This document shows, in pieces, positions 16,357 to 25,210 of a stretch of DNA of 51,441 nt. Position 1 is the stretch's first letter, and each line of letters starts with the position of its first letter. The notes under the pieces are model-generated. The model ran no database searches and was not told where the DNA came from. It saw only the letters and a program-made list of their open reading frames with translations. Source of the DNA: Arthrobacter sp. Leaf141 (GTDB taxonomy: Bacteria; Actinomycetota; Actinomycetes; Actinomycetales; Micrococcaceae); the NCBI RefSeq assembly GCF_001424565.1, contig NZ_LMOL01000011.1, forward strand, positions 26,546 through 77,986. Direction: 5' to 3'. Position numbers and translations under genes: made by a program.

Positions 16357-16914
16357 GTGACCTTGACTACCCTTCGCACCGCCGCCGCGAGCTCGCTCGC
16401 CGCCGCAGGTCTCCTGTTCAGCCTCGCTGCCTGCTCCGCGCCGACCGCCACCCCGCCGTCGTCCTCCGCCCCCGCGGCCAGCGCCTCCGCGTCGGCGAGC
16501 GCCGACAACGCTTCCTGCACCGGGGTCACGGTAATTGTGGATTCGGGTGCCCTGAAGCAGGACGCCGCCACCACGTCCGTGTGCGTTCCCGCGGATGCGG
16601 CCACGGCCGCCGCCAAGGTGCTGGCGGAGGCAAAGGTCAAGACCGAGGGCACCGTCCAGTACCCCACCGAACTGGTGTGCCGGGTGAACGGCGTCCCCGC
16701 CGCGGATCTGGAGATCAAGCACAAGGAAGGCACGTACAAGGAAGAGTGCACGGGGATGCCCGCCGCGTTCGCTTACTGGGCCATCTGGGTCAAGCCCAGC
16801 GGCGGCGCCTGGGAGTACGCGCAGGAAGGCCTCGCCACCCTGCAGGTCAAGCCGGGCGAAAGCCTGGAGCTGCTGTACTCGGTTGACGGCGAACCGGCCA
16901 CCCCCGCGGCATGA
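16357..16914 (+). CDS. DUF4430-type lipoprotein, likely corrinoid-binding
   Basis: A 185-residue secreted lipoprotein. After the start GTG at 16357 comes a signal peptide with a lipobox (FSLAACSA), a Ser/Ala-rich linker, and a domain resembling DUF4430, the fold shared with the C-terminal domain of transcobalamin. The clearest block is AYWAIWVKPSGGAWEYAQEG, followed by VKPGESLELLYS. Four cysteines remain in the mature domain, in line with disulphides outside the membrane. The stop overlaps the start of the ECF transporter gene (ATGA), so the two are translationally coupled. I infer that it captures the ligand, probably cobalamin or a precursor, for the transporter. The domain call is from pattern recognition and should be confirmed. 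Confidence 0.7.
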   Translation: MTLTTLRTAAASSLAAAGLLFSLAACSAPTATPPSSSAPAASASASASADNASCTGVTVIVDSGALKQDAATTSVCVPADAATAAAKVLAEAKVKTEGTVQYPTELVCRVNGVPAADLEIKHKEGTYKEECTGMPAAFAYWAIWVKPSGGAWEYAQEGLATLQVKPGESLELLYSVDGEPATPAA

Positions 16915-19871
16915 GTTTCCGGCCCGCGCCGTTGCGAGCAGCGGCGGTTCTTGCCGCCGTGTTCATCGCGGCGCGGGTCATCTACCGTGTCCTCTTCAAC
17001 GGCGCGGGCCTGGGCGAACCGCTCCTGTTTGACCTCCCGGCGGTAAGGCTGCCAGCGCCGTTTGCGCACGTGGCGGTGTTCGGGCCGGTCAGCGGCCCGG
17101 GTTTGTGGGCTGCCGCGGTGTCGGCGTTCCCCATCGCCGCCGCCATCCTGGGCTTCGGCGTGCTCAATTCGCTGGTGGACATCTCCCTGGGCTTCGTCCG
17201 GCTGGCCCGGCGCGGGCCGCTGCAGGGCGTGGCCCGGACGCTGGTGGTGGCATGGGCCGCCCTGCCGGCACTGGCCGACGCCGTTTCCTCCGCCCGCCTG
17301 GCCTTCCGGCTCCGCGGCGAACGGTTTGGGCCGCGCGCCCTGGTGCCCATCCTGGAGCGCACCCTGGAACACGCCGGCAGGGTTGCCGCCGCGCTGGAAC
17401 TCCGCGGTTTCGGCGCCACCCGCAGGCACACGCCCGACGGCGGTCCCCGCCCGGGTGCGCCGCTCACCATCCGCGATGCGCACTTCAGCATTGGTGACAC
17501 CAGAATCGAGGTCACGGAATTTGTCCCGCGGCCCGGCGTGACTGTGGTTACCGGTGCCACGGGGGCCGGGAAGTCGACTGTGCTCAGGGGCATCGCCGGG
17601 CTCCTGTCCCATGTGGATGGCGGCAGCATCAGCGGTACAGTCCGGGTGGGCTGGGCTGACCGCGCCGCCGTGCCGCCCCGCGAAACGGCCCGGCAGGTTG
17701 GTGTGGTCCTGCAGAATCCGCGGGCGGCGTTTGCCACCAGCCGGGTGCGGGACGAGATCGGTCTGGCCCTGGAGCTGCGCGGCCTGGCCCCGGCGGCCGC
17801 CAAAGACCAGGTCCGGGAGGCAGCGGAACTGGTGGGTGTTACCGCCTTGCTGGACCGGAACCTCAGTACCCTTTCCGCAGGCGAAGCCACGTTGGTGGCC
17901 ATCGCCGCCGCCGTGGTGGACGGCCCGGCCCTGCTCCTGGTAGACGAACCCCTGGCAGATCTCGATGCGGATGCCCGGGACCGTGTCATCGCTGTCCTGG
18001 CCAGCCTGGCCCGGGACGCTGGGATCTGCGTGATTGTGGCAGAGCACCGGGCCGCGGCACTCGCTGTTGTGGCGGACGCCTGGTGGACGGTGGCGGACGG
18101 CGCGCTGTTGCCCGGGACCCCGCCACCCGCCGCGGCAGCCGAGGCAGTCGCAGCCGAGCAAACCGCAACAACAGCCCACCCATCCAAGGCTCCGGCGCAC
18201 TTCGCCGGGGAACCCGTCCTCGAAGCCAGCGGCCTGGCAGTCCACCGCAAGGGCGCCACGTTAGTTCGCGACGCCAACCTGGCGCTGCATCGCGGAACCA
18301 TCACGGCGCTGGTGGGGCCCAACGGCGCCGGGAAATCGTCGCTGCTGGTGGCGCTGGCGCTCGGCGAAGGAACGGACCGGTCCACCGCGAAACCGCCGGT
18401 GCAAGGAGCCGCCTCGGGAGGACGGACCCGCGACGTCCGGGTGGCGCTGGTACCTGATGCCTCGGACGACCTTTTCACCCGGGACACGGTTGCCGGCGAA
18501 CTCCGCGCCGCCGAGCGGAGGATCTCGAAAGCCAGGCGAACCGACGCTCCCCTGGCACCCGGCACCGCCGCCGCGCACCTGTCCCGCCTGCGCGGCGGGG
18601 CGCCCATGCCGGACGGCAACGAACACCCGCGGGATCTCTCCGCAGGTGAGCGGCGGATCCTGGCCATCGCCCTGCAGACCCTGGACCGGCCGGAGGTCCT
18701 GCTCATCGACGAGCCCACCCGCGGGTTGGACCCGGCCGCCCGCGCAGCGGTCGCCGCAGCGCTCCTGGCAGCAGCGGAGCAGGGGGCTGCCGTCTTGATC
18801 GCCACCCACGATCTTCCCTTCGCCCACAGCCTGGCTGCCCGGATCCTGCCGATGCGCGACGGCGTCGCGCCGGCACCGGCGTTAGCACCAGCGGTAGCAC
18901 CCGACCCAACTCCGGCAGATGCTCCGGCCCCCGTCGCAGCATCGGCCCGGCCACGACGCACGGCGCAGGAGGTCCCGGCGGCAGCGTCACCGGCCGCGGT
19001 GTCCCCGGCGGCACAGGTATCCGCCGCGGCTGCAGCACCGCGGCGGCGCCGGGTCCGGCTCCCCCGCGCTGGCGAGCTGCTGGTCCTCGCTGCCGCGAAC
19101 CTCCTGGCCCTCGCCGCATTCTGCTGGCCGCTGCTGGGGACCGCCCTCCCGAAGGATGCCGCGGCGGCGCTGCCGTTCGCGGCACTGGCCATCGCCCCGG
19201 TGGCCGCTGTCGCCGTCGTCCTGGCCCTGGACGGTTCCGTCCGTTCCGCCCATACGGTGGCGCTGCTGGGGGTCCTGGCCGCGGTGGGTACAGCCGTGCG
19301 GGTGGCGAGTACCGGCGTCGGCGGCGTTGAAGCGGTGTTTATCCTGCTGATCCTGGCCGGGCGGGCGTTTGGTGCGCGGTTCGGGCTGCTGCTGGGCGCC
19401 GCCACGATTGCCGTTTCGAGTGTGGTGACTGGCAGCCTGGGTCCGTGGACACCGTTCCAGGTGTTTGCGTGCGCGTGGGTGGGCGCCGGGGCCGGGCTGC
19501 TGCCCAAGGGCGTGCGCGGCAAGGCGGAACTGTGGATGCTGGCGGTGTACGGGGTGGTGGCGTCGTACCTGTTCGGGCTGCTGACCAACCTGTGGTTCTG
19601 GCCGTTTGCGGTGGGGTACGGCACCGGGATTTCCTACCAGCCGGGCGCGCCGCTGGGCACCAACCTGTCCAGCTTCCTGCTGTATTCGCTGCTGACCTCG
19701 ACGGCGGGCTGGGACACCCTGCGTGCCGTCACCACCATCATGGGGATCGTGGTGGTGGGCCGGGCCGTGCTGGCCGCCTTCCGGCGGGTGAAGCCGGTCT
19801 CCAGCATGGGCGGGAACGGTGCAGTGACGCGTTCCACCCCGGCCAGGGACCGGCTGCAACTCACACCTTGA
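16911..19871 (+). CDS. Single-chain ECF vitamin transporter (T-A-A-S fusion)
   Basis: A 986-residue protein joining all four parts of an energy-coupling-factor importer. Residues 1-175 are a short T component with about three membrane segments and the coupling block AALELRGFG. Residues 185-400 are ATPase 1: Walker A GATGAGKST (215-223), Q-loop VVLQNP, signature LSAGE (321-325), Walker B LLLVDEPLADLD, switch His379. Residues 435-655 are ATPase 2: Walker A GPNGAGKSS, signature LSAGE, Walker B VLLIDEPTRGLD, His633; its Q-loop reads VPDASDD with no glutamine. After an Ala/Pro linker, residues 720-960 form a six-segment S component (VFILLILAGRAFGARFGLL). The gene overlaps the DUF4430 lipoprotein gene and metH. 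Context favours cobalamin as ligand. Confidence 0.85.
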   Translation: MSFRPAPLRAAAVLAAVFIAARVIYRVLFNGAGLGEPLLFDLPAVRLPAPFAHVAVFGPVSGPGLWAAAVSAFPIAAAILGFGVLNSLVDISLGFVRLARRGPLQGVARTLVVAWAALPALADAVSSARLAFRLRGERFGPRALVPILERTLEHAGRVAAALELRGFGATRRHTPDGGPRPGAPLTIRDAHFSIGDTRIEVTEFVPRPGVTVVTGATGAGKSTVLRGIAGLLSHVDGGSISGTVRVGWADRAAVPPRETARQVGVVLQNPRAAFATSRVRDEIGLALELRGLAPAAAKDQVREAAELVGVTALLDRNLSTLSAGEATLVAIAAAVVDGPALLLVDEPLADLDADARDRVIAVLASLARDAGICVIVAEHRAAALAVVADAWWTVADGALLPGTPPPAAAAEAVAAEQTATTAHPSKAPAHFAGEPVLEASGLAVHRKGATLVRDANLALHRGTITALVGPNGAGKSSLLVALALGEGTDRSTAKPPVQGAASGGRTRDVRVALVPDASDDLFTRDTVAGELRAAERRISKARRTDAPLAPGTAAAHLSRLRGGAPMPDGNEHPRDLSAGERRILAIALQTLDRPEVLLIDEPTRGLDPAARAAVAAALLAAAEQGAAVLIATHDLPFAHSLAARILPMRDGVAPAPALAPAVAPDPTPADAPAPVAASARPRRTAQEVPAAASPAAVSPAAQVSAAAAAPRRRRVRLPRAGELLVLAAANLLALAAFCWPLLGTALPKDAAAALPFAALAIAPVAAVAVVLALDGSVRSAHTVALLGVLAAVGTAVRVASTGVGGVEAVFILLILAGRAFGARFGLLLGAATIAVSSVVTGSLGPWTPFQVFACAWVGAGAGLLPKGVRGKAELWMLAVYGVVASYLFGLLTNLWFWPFAVGYGTGISYQPGAPLGTNLSSFLLYSLLTSTAGWDTLRAVTTIMGIVVVGRAVLAAFRRVKPVSSMGGNGAVTRSTPARDRLQLTP

Positions 19872-22800
19872 AGTACTTGGCCTCCGGGTGGTGGAACACA
19901 AACGCGTCGGTGGACTGCTCCGGGTGCAACATCAGCTCGTCGCTGAGGACCACACCCATCCGCTCGGGCTTGAGGAGCTCCACCACCTTGCGGCGGTCCT
20001 CCATGTCCGGACACGCCGGGTAGCCCAGCGAGAACCGGGCGCCGCGGTAGTCGAGTTTGAACAGGCCTGCCTTGTCCTTGGGTTCCTCGGCGGCGAACCC
20101 CAGCTCCTTGCGGATCCGGGAGTGCCAGAACTCCGCGAGCGATTCGGTCAACTGCATAACCAGCCCGTTGAGCTCGTAGTAGTCGCGGTAGGCGTTGGCG
20201 GCGAACATCTTGGAGGTGAACTCCTCGATCTTCGAGCCGGCGGTGACCAACTGCACCGGCAGCACGTCGATCTGGCCCGACTCGCGGGAGCGGACAAAGT
20301 CCGCCAGGCACAGGTGCCGGTCGCGGCGCTGGCGCGGGAAGGTGAACCGCAGGCGCTCGGTGCCGATCGGGCCGCCCGAGCCACCGTCCGGGGCGAGGAG
20401 CCCCGGCGTGCCGAGGACGCCGTCGCGGTCTTCCCCGTGATGCAGCACCACCACGTCCTCGCCTTCGGTGAACACGGGGAAGTAGCCGTAGGCCACGGAG
20501 GCGTCCAGCATGCCCTCGCCCAGGATGCGGTCCAGCCAGTAGCGCAGGCGCGGCCTGCCCTCGCGTTCCACCAGTTCCTCGTAGGAGGCGCCGTCCTCGC
20601 CGCGGCCGGGCTTGAGGCCCCACTGGCCCATGAAGGTGGCCCGCTCGTCCAGGAAGCTGGCGTAGTCATCCAGGGCCACGCCGCGCACAATGCGGGTGCC
20701 CCAGAACGGCGGCGCGGGAACAGCGTTGTCAGCTACGACGTCGGACCGGCCGGGCATGGCTTCGGGCTCGGTCACGGTGAACCTGGGGCCGCTGTTGTGG
20801 ATGCGCTTCTTGAGCGGCGGGAGGCCGACGGCGGCCGGGTCGGCGCCGCGGGCCACCCGCACCAGCGGTTCCATCAACGCCAGGCCCTCGAAGGCGTCCT
20901 TGGCGTAGCGGACGGTGCCTTCGAACTGCTCGGCGAGGTCCTGCTCCACGTAGGCACGGGTCAGGGCGGCGCCGCCCAGGATGATGGGCCACTTCCTGGC
21001 CAGGCCGCGGGACTGGAGTTCGGCGAGGTTTTCCTTCATCACCACGGTGGATTTCACCAGCAGCCCGGACATGCCAATCACGTCCGCGTTGTGTTCCTCG
21101 GCGGCGGCCATGATCTCGGCGATGCCCTGCTTGATGCCGATGTTGATGACTTTGTAGCCGTTGTTAGTGAGGATGATGTCCACCAGATTCTTGCCGATGT
21201 CGTGCACGTCGCCGCGGACGGTGGCGATCACCATGGTGCCCTTGCCGGAGGAGTCCGACTTCTCCATGTGCGGCTCCAGGAGGGCCACGGCGTTTTTCAT
21301 CACCTCGGCGGACTGCAGCACAAACGGCAGCTGCATCTCGCCGGCACCGAAGCGCTCACCCACCACTTTCATGCCTTCAAGGAGCTGGTCGTTGATGATG
21401 GCCAGCGGGGACATGCCTTCGCTGCGGGCCAGGTCCAGGTCCGCTTCCAGGCCCTTGCCTTCGCCGTCGACGATACGGCGCTGCAGGCGTTCGCCGGTGG
21501 GTAGCGCGGCGAGTTCGGCGGCGCGCTGGTCCTTCAGCGCCGCGGTGTCGACGCCGGCAAACAAGTCCAGCATGATGGCCAGCGGATCGTACGTGACGTT
21601 GCCGTCGTCGTCGTATTCGCGGCGGTCGTAGACCAGGTCCAGGGCGACTTTGCGCTGTTCCTCCGGGAGGGACGCGAGCGGGACGATCTTCGCGGCGTCG
21701 ATGATGCCGCTGGTGAGGCCGGCCTGGACGGCTTCATGCAGGAACACGGAGTTCAGCACCATGCGCGCGGCCGGGTTGAGGCCGAAGGAGACATTGGAGA
21801 CGCCGAGGGTGGTGTTGATGCCGGGGTATTTGGTGCTGATCTGGCGGATGGCCTCGATGGTTTCGATGCCGTCGCGGCGGGTTTCCTCCTGGCCGGTGGC
21901 CACAGGGAAGGTCAGCGCATCCACAATGATGTCCTCGACGCGCATGCTCCACTCGCCCACCAGGGAGTCCACCAGGCGGGAGGCGATGGCCACCTTGCCG
22001 TCGGTGGTGCGGGCCTGGCCCTGTTCGTCGATGGTCAGTGCAATCACTGCGGTGCCGTGTTCCTTGACCAGTGGCATGATGCGGGCGAAGCGGCTGTTGG
22101 GGCCGTCGCCGTCCTCGTAGTTGACGGAGTTGACCACCGGGCGGCCGCCGATGAGTTCGAGGCCGGCCTGCAGCACGGGAGGTTCAGTGGAGTCGATGAC
22201 CAGCGGGAGGGTGGAGGCCGACGCGAAACGGGAGACGACCTCCTTGATGTCCGCGACGCCGTCGCGCCCCACGTAGTCGATGCAGACGTCCAGGAGGTGC
22301 GCGCCGACGCGGACCTGTTCGCGGGCGATGTCCACGCAGTCGTCCCAGCGCTCTTCGAGCATCGCCTGGCGGAACGCCTTGGAACCGTTGGCGTTGGTGC
22401 GCTCACCGATGGCCAGGTAGGCGGATTCCTGGTCGAAGTTCACGTGGTGGTAGAGGGAAGCAATGCCGGCTTCGCGCTCGGTGGGGGTCCGGGCGGGGCC
22501 CTTACTGGCTTTCGTCTCCTGCTTGCGGAAGGGCGCAAGGCGTTCGACGACGGCGGCCATGTGTTCCGGCGTCGTACCGCAGCAGCCGCCCACCAGGCCG
22601 AGGCCGAATTCGCGGACGAACTGTTCGTGCGCGGTGGCGAGTTCGGCGGGCGAAAGCGGGTAGTGCGCGCCGTTGGGGCCGAGGACGGGCAGGCCGGCGT
22701 TGGGCATGCAGGCGATGGCGACGGTGGACTGTTTGGAGAGGTGGCGGAGGTGCTCGCTCATCTCGTCCGGGCCGGTGGCGCAGTTCAGGCCGATGGCGTC

Positions 22801-23499
22801 GACACCGAGCGGTTCAAGGGCGGTGAGCGCGGCGCCGATCTCGGAGCCCATGAGCATGGTGCCGGTGGTCTCGACCGTCACTTCGACGAAGATGGGGAGG
22901 CGGATTCCCTTGGCGACGATGGCCTGTTTGCAGCCGTTGACGGCGGCTTTGGTCTGCAGGAGGTCCTGGCTGGTTTCGATGAGGAACGCGTCCGCGCCGC
23001 CGTCGATGAGGCCCTCTGCCTGAAGGGCGAAGGTCTGCTTGAGGTGTTCGTAGGCGGTGTGGCCCAGGCTGGGGAGCTTGGTGCCGGGGCCCATGGAGCC
23101 CAGGACCCAGCGCATCCGGCCGTCTGTTGCTTCCGCTGCCTCTGCGCGTTCGCGGGCGATCCTGGCGCCTTTGTTTGCCAGTTCCTCGATGCGGTCATCG
23201 ATGCCGTAGTCGGAGAGGTTGGACCAGTTGGCGCCGAAGGTGTTGGTTTCCACGGCGTCGATGCCGGTGGCGAAGTAGGCGTCGTGGATGTCGGCGAGGA
23301 CGTCCGGTCGGGTGTCGTTGAGGATCTCGTTGCAGCCTTCGAGGCCCTGGAAGTCATCCTCGAGTAAGAGGTCCCGGCCCTGCAGCATGGTGCCCATCGC
23401 GCCATCGGCGATGACAACCCGGTTGTTGACCGCGTCCAGGAGCGCTTGAGCGCGGACGGGACGGGCGACGGAGTCTATATCAAGCGCGAAGCGAGGCAT
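19861..23499 (-). CDS. metH: Cobalamin-dependent methionine synthase
   Basis: A full-length 1212-residue MetH that transfers a methyl group from methyltetrahydrofolate via methylcobalamin to homocysteine. The homocysteine domain (1-330) has the zinc ligands Cys240, Cys306 and Cys307 in GLNCATGP and GGCCGTT. The folate domain begins near 355 with GERTNANGSKAF. The cap and B12 domain carry DVHDIGKN, where His766 ligates cobalt. The C-terminal ~300 residues form the AdoMet reactivation domain. The ATG at 23499 has only a weak ribosome site, and I saw no cobalamin or SAM riboswitch upstream. The gene's end overlaps the converging ECF transporter gene by 11 bases, linking a B12 enzyme with a vitamin importer. 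Confidence 0.97.
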   Translation of the reverse strand: MPRFALDIDSVARPVRAQALLDAVNNRVVIADGAMGTMLQGRDLLLEDDFQGLEGCNEILNDTRPDVLADIHDAYFATGIDAVETNTFGANWSNLSDYGIDDRIEELANKGARIARERAEAAEATDGRMRWVLGSMGPGTKLPSLGHTAYEHLKQTFALQAEGLIDGGADAFLIETSQDLLQTKAAVNGCKQAIVAKGIRLPIFVEVTVETTGTMLMGSEIGAALTALEPLGVDAIGLNCATGPDEMSEHLRHLSKQSTVAIACMPNAGLPVLGPNGAHYPLSPAELATAHEQFVREFGLGLVGGCCGTTPEHMAAVVERLAPFRKQETKASKGPARTPTEREAGIASLYHHVNFDQESAYLAIGERTNANGSKAFRQAMLEERWDDCVDIAREQVRVGAHLLDVCIDYVGRDGVADIKEVVSRFASASTLPLVIDSTEPPVLQAGLELIGGRPVVNSVNYEDGDGPNSRFARIMPLVKEHGTAVIALTIDEQGQARTTDGKVAIASRLVDSLVGEWSMRVEDIIVDALTFPVATGQEETRRDGIETIEAIRQISTKYPGINTTLGVSNVSFGLNPAARMVLNSVFLHEAVQAGLTSGIIDAAKIVPLASLPEEQRKVALDLVYDRREYDDDGNVTYDPLAIMLDLFAGVDTAALKDQRAAELAALPTGERLQRRIVDGEGKGLEADLDLARSEGMSPLAIINDQLLEGMKVVGERFGAGEMQLPFVLQSAEVMKNAVALLEPHMEKSDSSGKGTMVIATVRGDVHDIGKNLVDIILTNNGYKVINIGIKQGIAEIMAAAEEHNADVIGMSGLLVKSTVVMKENLAELQSRGLARKWPIILGGAALTRAYVEQDLAEQFEGTVRYAKDAFEGLALMEPLVRVARGADPAAVGLPPLKKRIHNSGPRFTVTEPEAMPGRSDVVADNAVPAPPFWGTRIVRGVALDDYASFLDERATFMGQWGLKPGRGEDGASYEELVEREGRPRLRYWLDRILGEGMLDASVAYGYFPVFTEGEDVVVLHHGEDRDGVLGTPGLLAPDGGSGGPIGTERLRFTFPRQRRDRHLCLADFVRSRESGQIDVLPVQLVTAGSKIEEFTSKMFAANAYRDYYELNGLVMQLTESLAEFWHSRIRKELGFAAEEPKDKAGLFKLDYRGARFSLGYPACPDMEDRRKVVELLKPERMGVVLSDELMLHPEQSTDAFVFHHPEAKYFKV

Positions 23500-23618
23500 C
23501 TCAACAGGTTACGTGTGCGTCTGACTCGTTGCGCTGTGTGTCTGAGTGCTACGGCGGGGGGCTGCAGGGGTTGCCCGGTTTGAAAAGCCCGTCTCCGGTG
23601 CACGACCTTGGTCAGCAT

Positions 23619-23641
23619 GCCGATAACGAATATTATGTCAA
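23619..23641. repeat. Recombination-site-like motif, copy A
   Basis: The 23-base stretch GCCGATAAC-gaata-TTATGTCAA contains near-inverted half-sites (ATAAC / ATTAT) like serine-recombinase target sites. It matches copy B at 24843 in 18 of 23 positions. The two copies are in the same orientation and flank the FRG gene. The rest of the 23500-23783 gap shows no gene. Confidence 0.5.
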
Positions 23642-23783
23642 CTAGCAATGACTCTAAGTGCGGTTGGTGCACATCGCGAGGCTGCGGGAAAAACCTGCTG
23701 AACCTCCCCTAAATCAGTGCTGAACTGCGATTTTGCCCTGAATCAGGGGCCAGACGCGGCGACTAAGCACATAGGATGAATCA

Positions 23784-24674
23784 ATGCTTACGTGGAAGTC
23801 CGCCTATGGGACACCGGAACAAATCGCCCGCGACATTGTGTCGACGGCAATGTGGCTTCACACGACGTTTCAGGAAGTCTGGTTATGGCGGGGACAAGCC
23901 AATGCCGCCTACGGATTGATCCCGGGAATGCACAGCCGTGTCTTGTCGTCTTCACATCCATCGACGGAAACAACTGCCTCAGAAGCGACCGCCCACCTAT
24001 TGAGGACTGCTCGTGCAATTGGGCTTCACGAGTATAACGGAGCGAAGCTGCCCGACCTTGCCTTGCTCGCGCACCTGCAACATTATGGCGCCGCAACCCC
24101 GCTGTTGGATGTGTCCACTGATCCACTCATTGCGCTATGGATGGCCGCGTTCGCCGACCCGGAACGACCGGAGGACGGGGACGGGATGCCCGGTTCTCTT
24201 TTCGGAGTCTTAAAACCCCACGAAAAGAACTGGATCACGCCCCTGGATGCACGGAACTACGAGGGGCCGTCCGCAACTGTCAGTAGTTCCCTCGGCGACA
24301 AGGTCTGGTGGTATCAGGCACCTGATGTCACCGAACGCCTACGAATTCAACGCGGCTCATTTCTCTTGAGCCCTCTTGTAGATCCAGGCGTCGGCACAAC
24401 AAGCATTCCCTTGGCCACTGAGCCAAAAACGGAACGAAACTGGATCGTTGAGCGTATCAAGAACCGAGGAAAGGCGGGCAAGCCTGCCAAGCGCACAACG
24501 GATGCTTTCAGGATCGAGATCCCTGCGTCCGCGAAAGCACCGCTGCGGAGCCTCCTCATACAACGCTCGGGGTTAACTGTGGCGACTGTATATCCGATTC
24601 CATGGCACCGCCCGTACATCGAGCAGTTTGCAAAAAGCTACGGACGCAACCGAGACCTGCATCTCGACATCTAG
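23784..24674 (+). CDS. FRG domain protein
   Basis: A 296-residue protein with an FRG domain in its N-terminal half: VWLWRGQANAAYGLIPGMHSR holds the signature Arg-Gly, and LLAHLQHYGAATPLLDVSTD with PLIALWMAAF is the conserved second block. FRG domains are often found in mobile or defence-associated genes; the activity is not well known. The C-terminal half (120-296) is basic and not recognised. The ATG at 23784 has AGGATG upstream. Codon use is less GC-biased than in surrounding genes, and the gene sits between two recombinase-site-like motifs with a serine recombinase gene nearby, so it looks like an acquired cassette. A toxin or antiphage role is inference. Confidence 0.8.
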   Translation: MLTWKSAYGTPEQIARDIVSTAMWLHTTFQEVWLWRGQANAAYGLIPGMHSRVLSSSHPSTETTASEATAHLLRTARAIGLHEYNGAKLPDLALLAHLQHYGAATPLLDVSTDPLIALWMAAFADPERPEDGDGMPGSLFGVLKPHEKNWITPLDARNYEGPSATVSSSLGDKVWWYQAPDVTERLRIQRGSFLLSPLVDPGVGTTSIPLATEPKTERNWIVERIKNRGKAGKPAKRTTDAFRIEIPASAKAPLRSLLIQRSGLTVATVYPIPWHRPYIEQFAKSYGRNRDLHLDI

Positions 24675-24842
24675 TTGATCCGCCGACCGCGTCGATGTAG
24701 TTCGCGCGATCCGGACGGAGCAGGAGACGACTAGTTCAAAGCTGAACGTCTGGCGACGTACTCCCCCGTTTTGCCCGCTGCACCCATCTCTTTCACGCCT
24801 GGGAGGAGTTATCTCATCTACTTTTATTCGTCCCACTAAAAA

Positions 24843-24869
24843 GCCGATAACCGACGTTATGTAAAGCTG
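24843..24869. repeat. Recombination-site-like motif, copy B
   Basis: GCCGATAAC-cgacg-TTATGTAAA, with the exact inverted half-sites ATAAC and GTTAT four bases apart, then gctg. Copy A lies on the other side of the FRG gene and copy C begins at 25100. The 24675-25210 gap also holds an AT-rich stretch near 24820-24860 but no credible gene. Confidence 0.5.
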
Positions 24870-25099
24870 GAGCTGAGAGGGGCTCCCCGATGGCTTCCGG
24901 CGACCCCTTAGACGACTCTTCACGATTGCGTCAACCGCAGCAAATCCGCGTGTTTCGGCCGTGGGCTCAACCCCGCACGTCCGGCCCGCAATTGGCGAAG
25001 CTCCAGTCAAATAGCGGTTGACCGGAGCTTTGGTCCATTATGTGCCGGTGAACCTGAGGATTCCCTGTGAGGCTGGGCAGAACCGGTGCTGACAGCGGA

Positions 25100-25145
25100 G
25101 TTATGTAAAGCTGACGCTGACAGGGGTTCACGAAGGCTCCCGGCA
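25100..25145. repeat. Recombination-site-like motif, copy C (half-site plus flank)
   Basis: GTTATGTAAAGCTG is identical to 24856-24869, and the next ~30 bases (cgctgacaggggttcacg...) match the sequence after copy B at roughly three of four positions. The left half-site of copies A and B is not conserved here. It lies 65 bases before the small gene at 25211. Confidence 0.5.
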
Positions 25146-25210
25146 AAGCTGCCTAAGATGGCGAGTGTTTAGGATCGCCACGTTGAATCCACCCGCATGA
25201 GGGAGGCTAA

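Noticed and set aside
19888..23367. Two long plus-strand open frames antisense to metH
   Set aside because: They mirror the GC-rich codon pattern of metH and encode Gly/Val/Ala/His-rich non-protein-like sequence.
23500..23783. Possible cobalamin or SAM riboswitch upstream of metH
   Set aside because: No B12 box, SAM-box or T-rich terminator is visible on the minus strand; the notable element there is the recombination-like motif.
24573..25010. Minus-strand open frame covering the end of the FRG gene and the motif copies
   Set aside because: Composition is not protein-like, it runs through the repeated motif and no ribosome site is visible.
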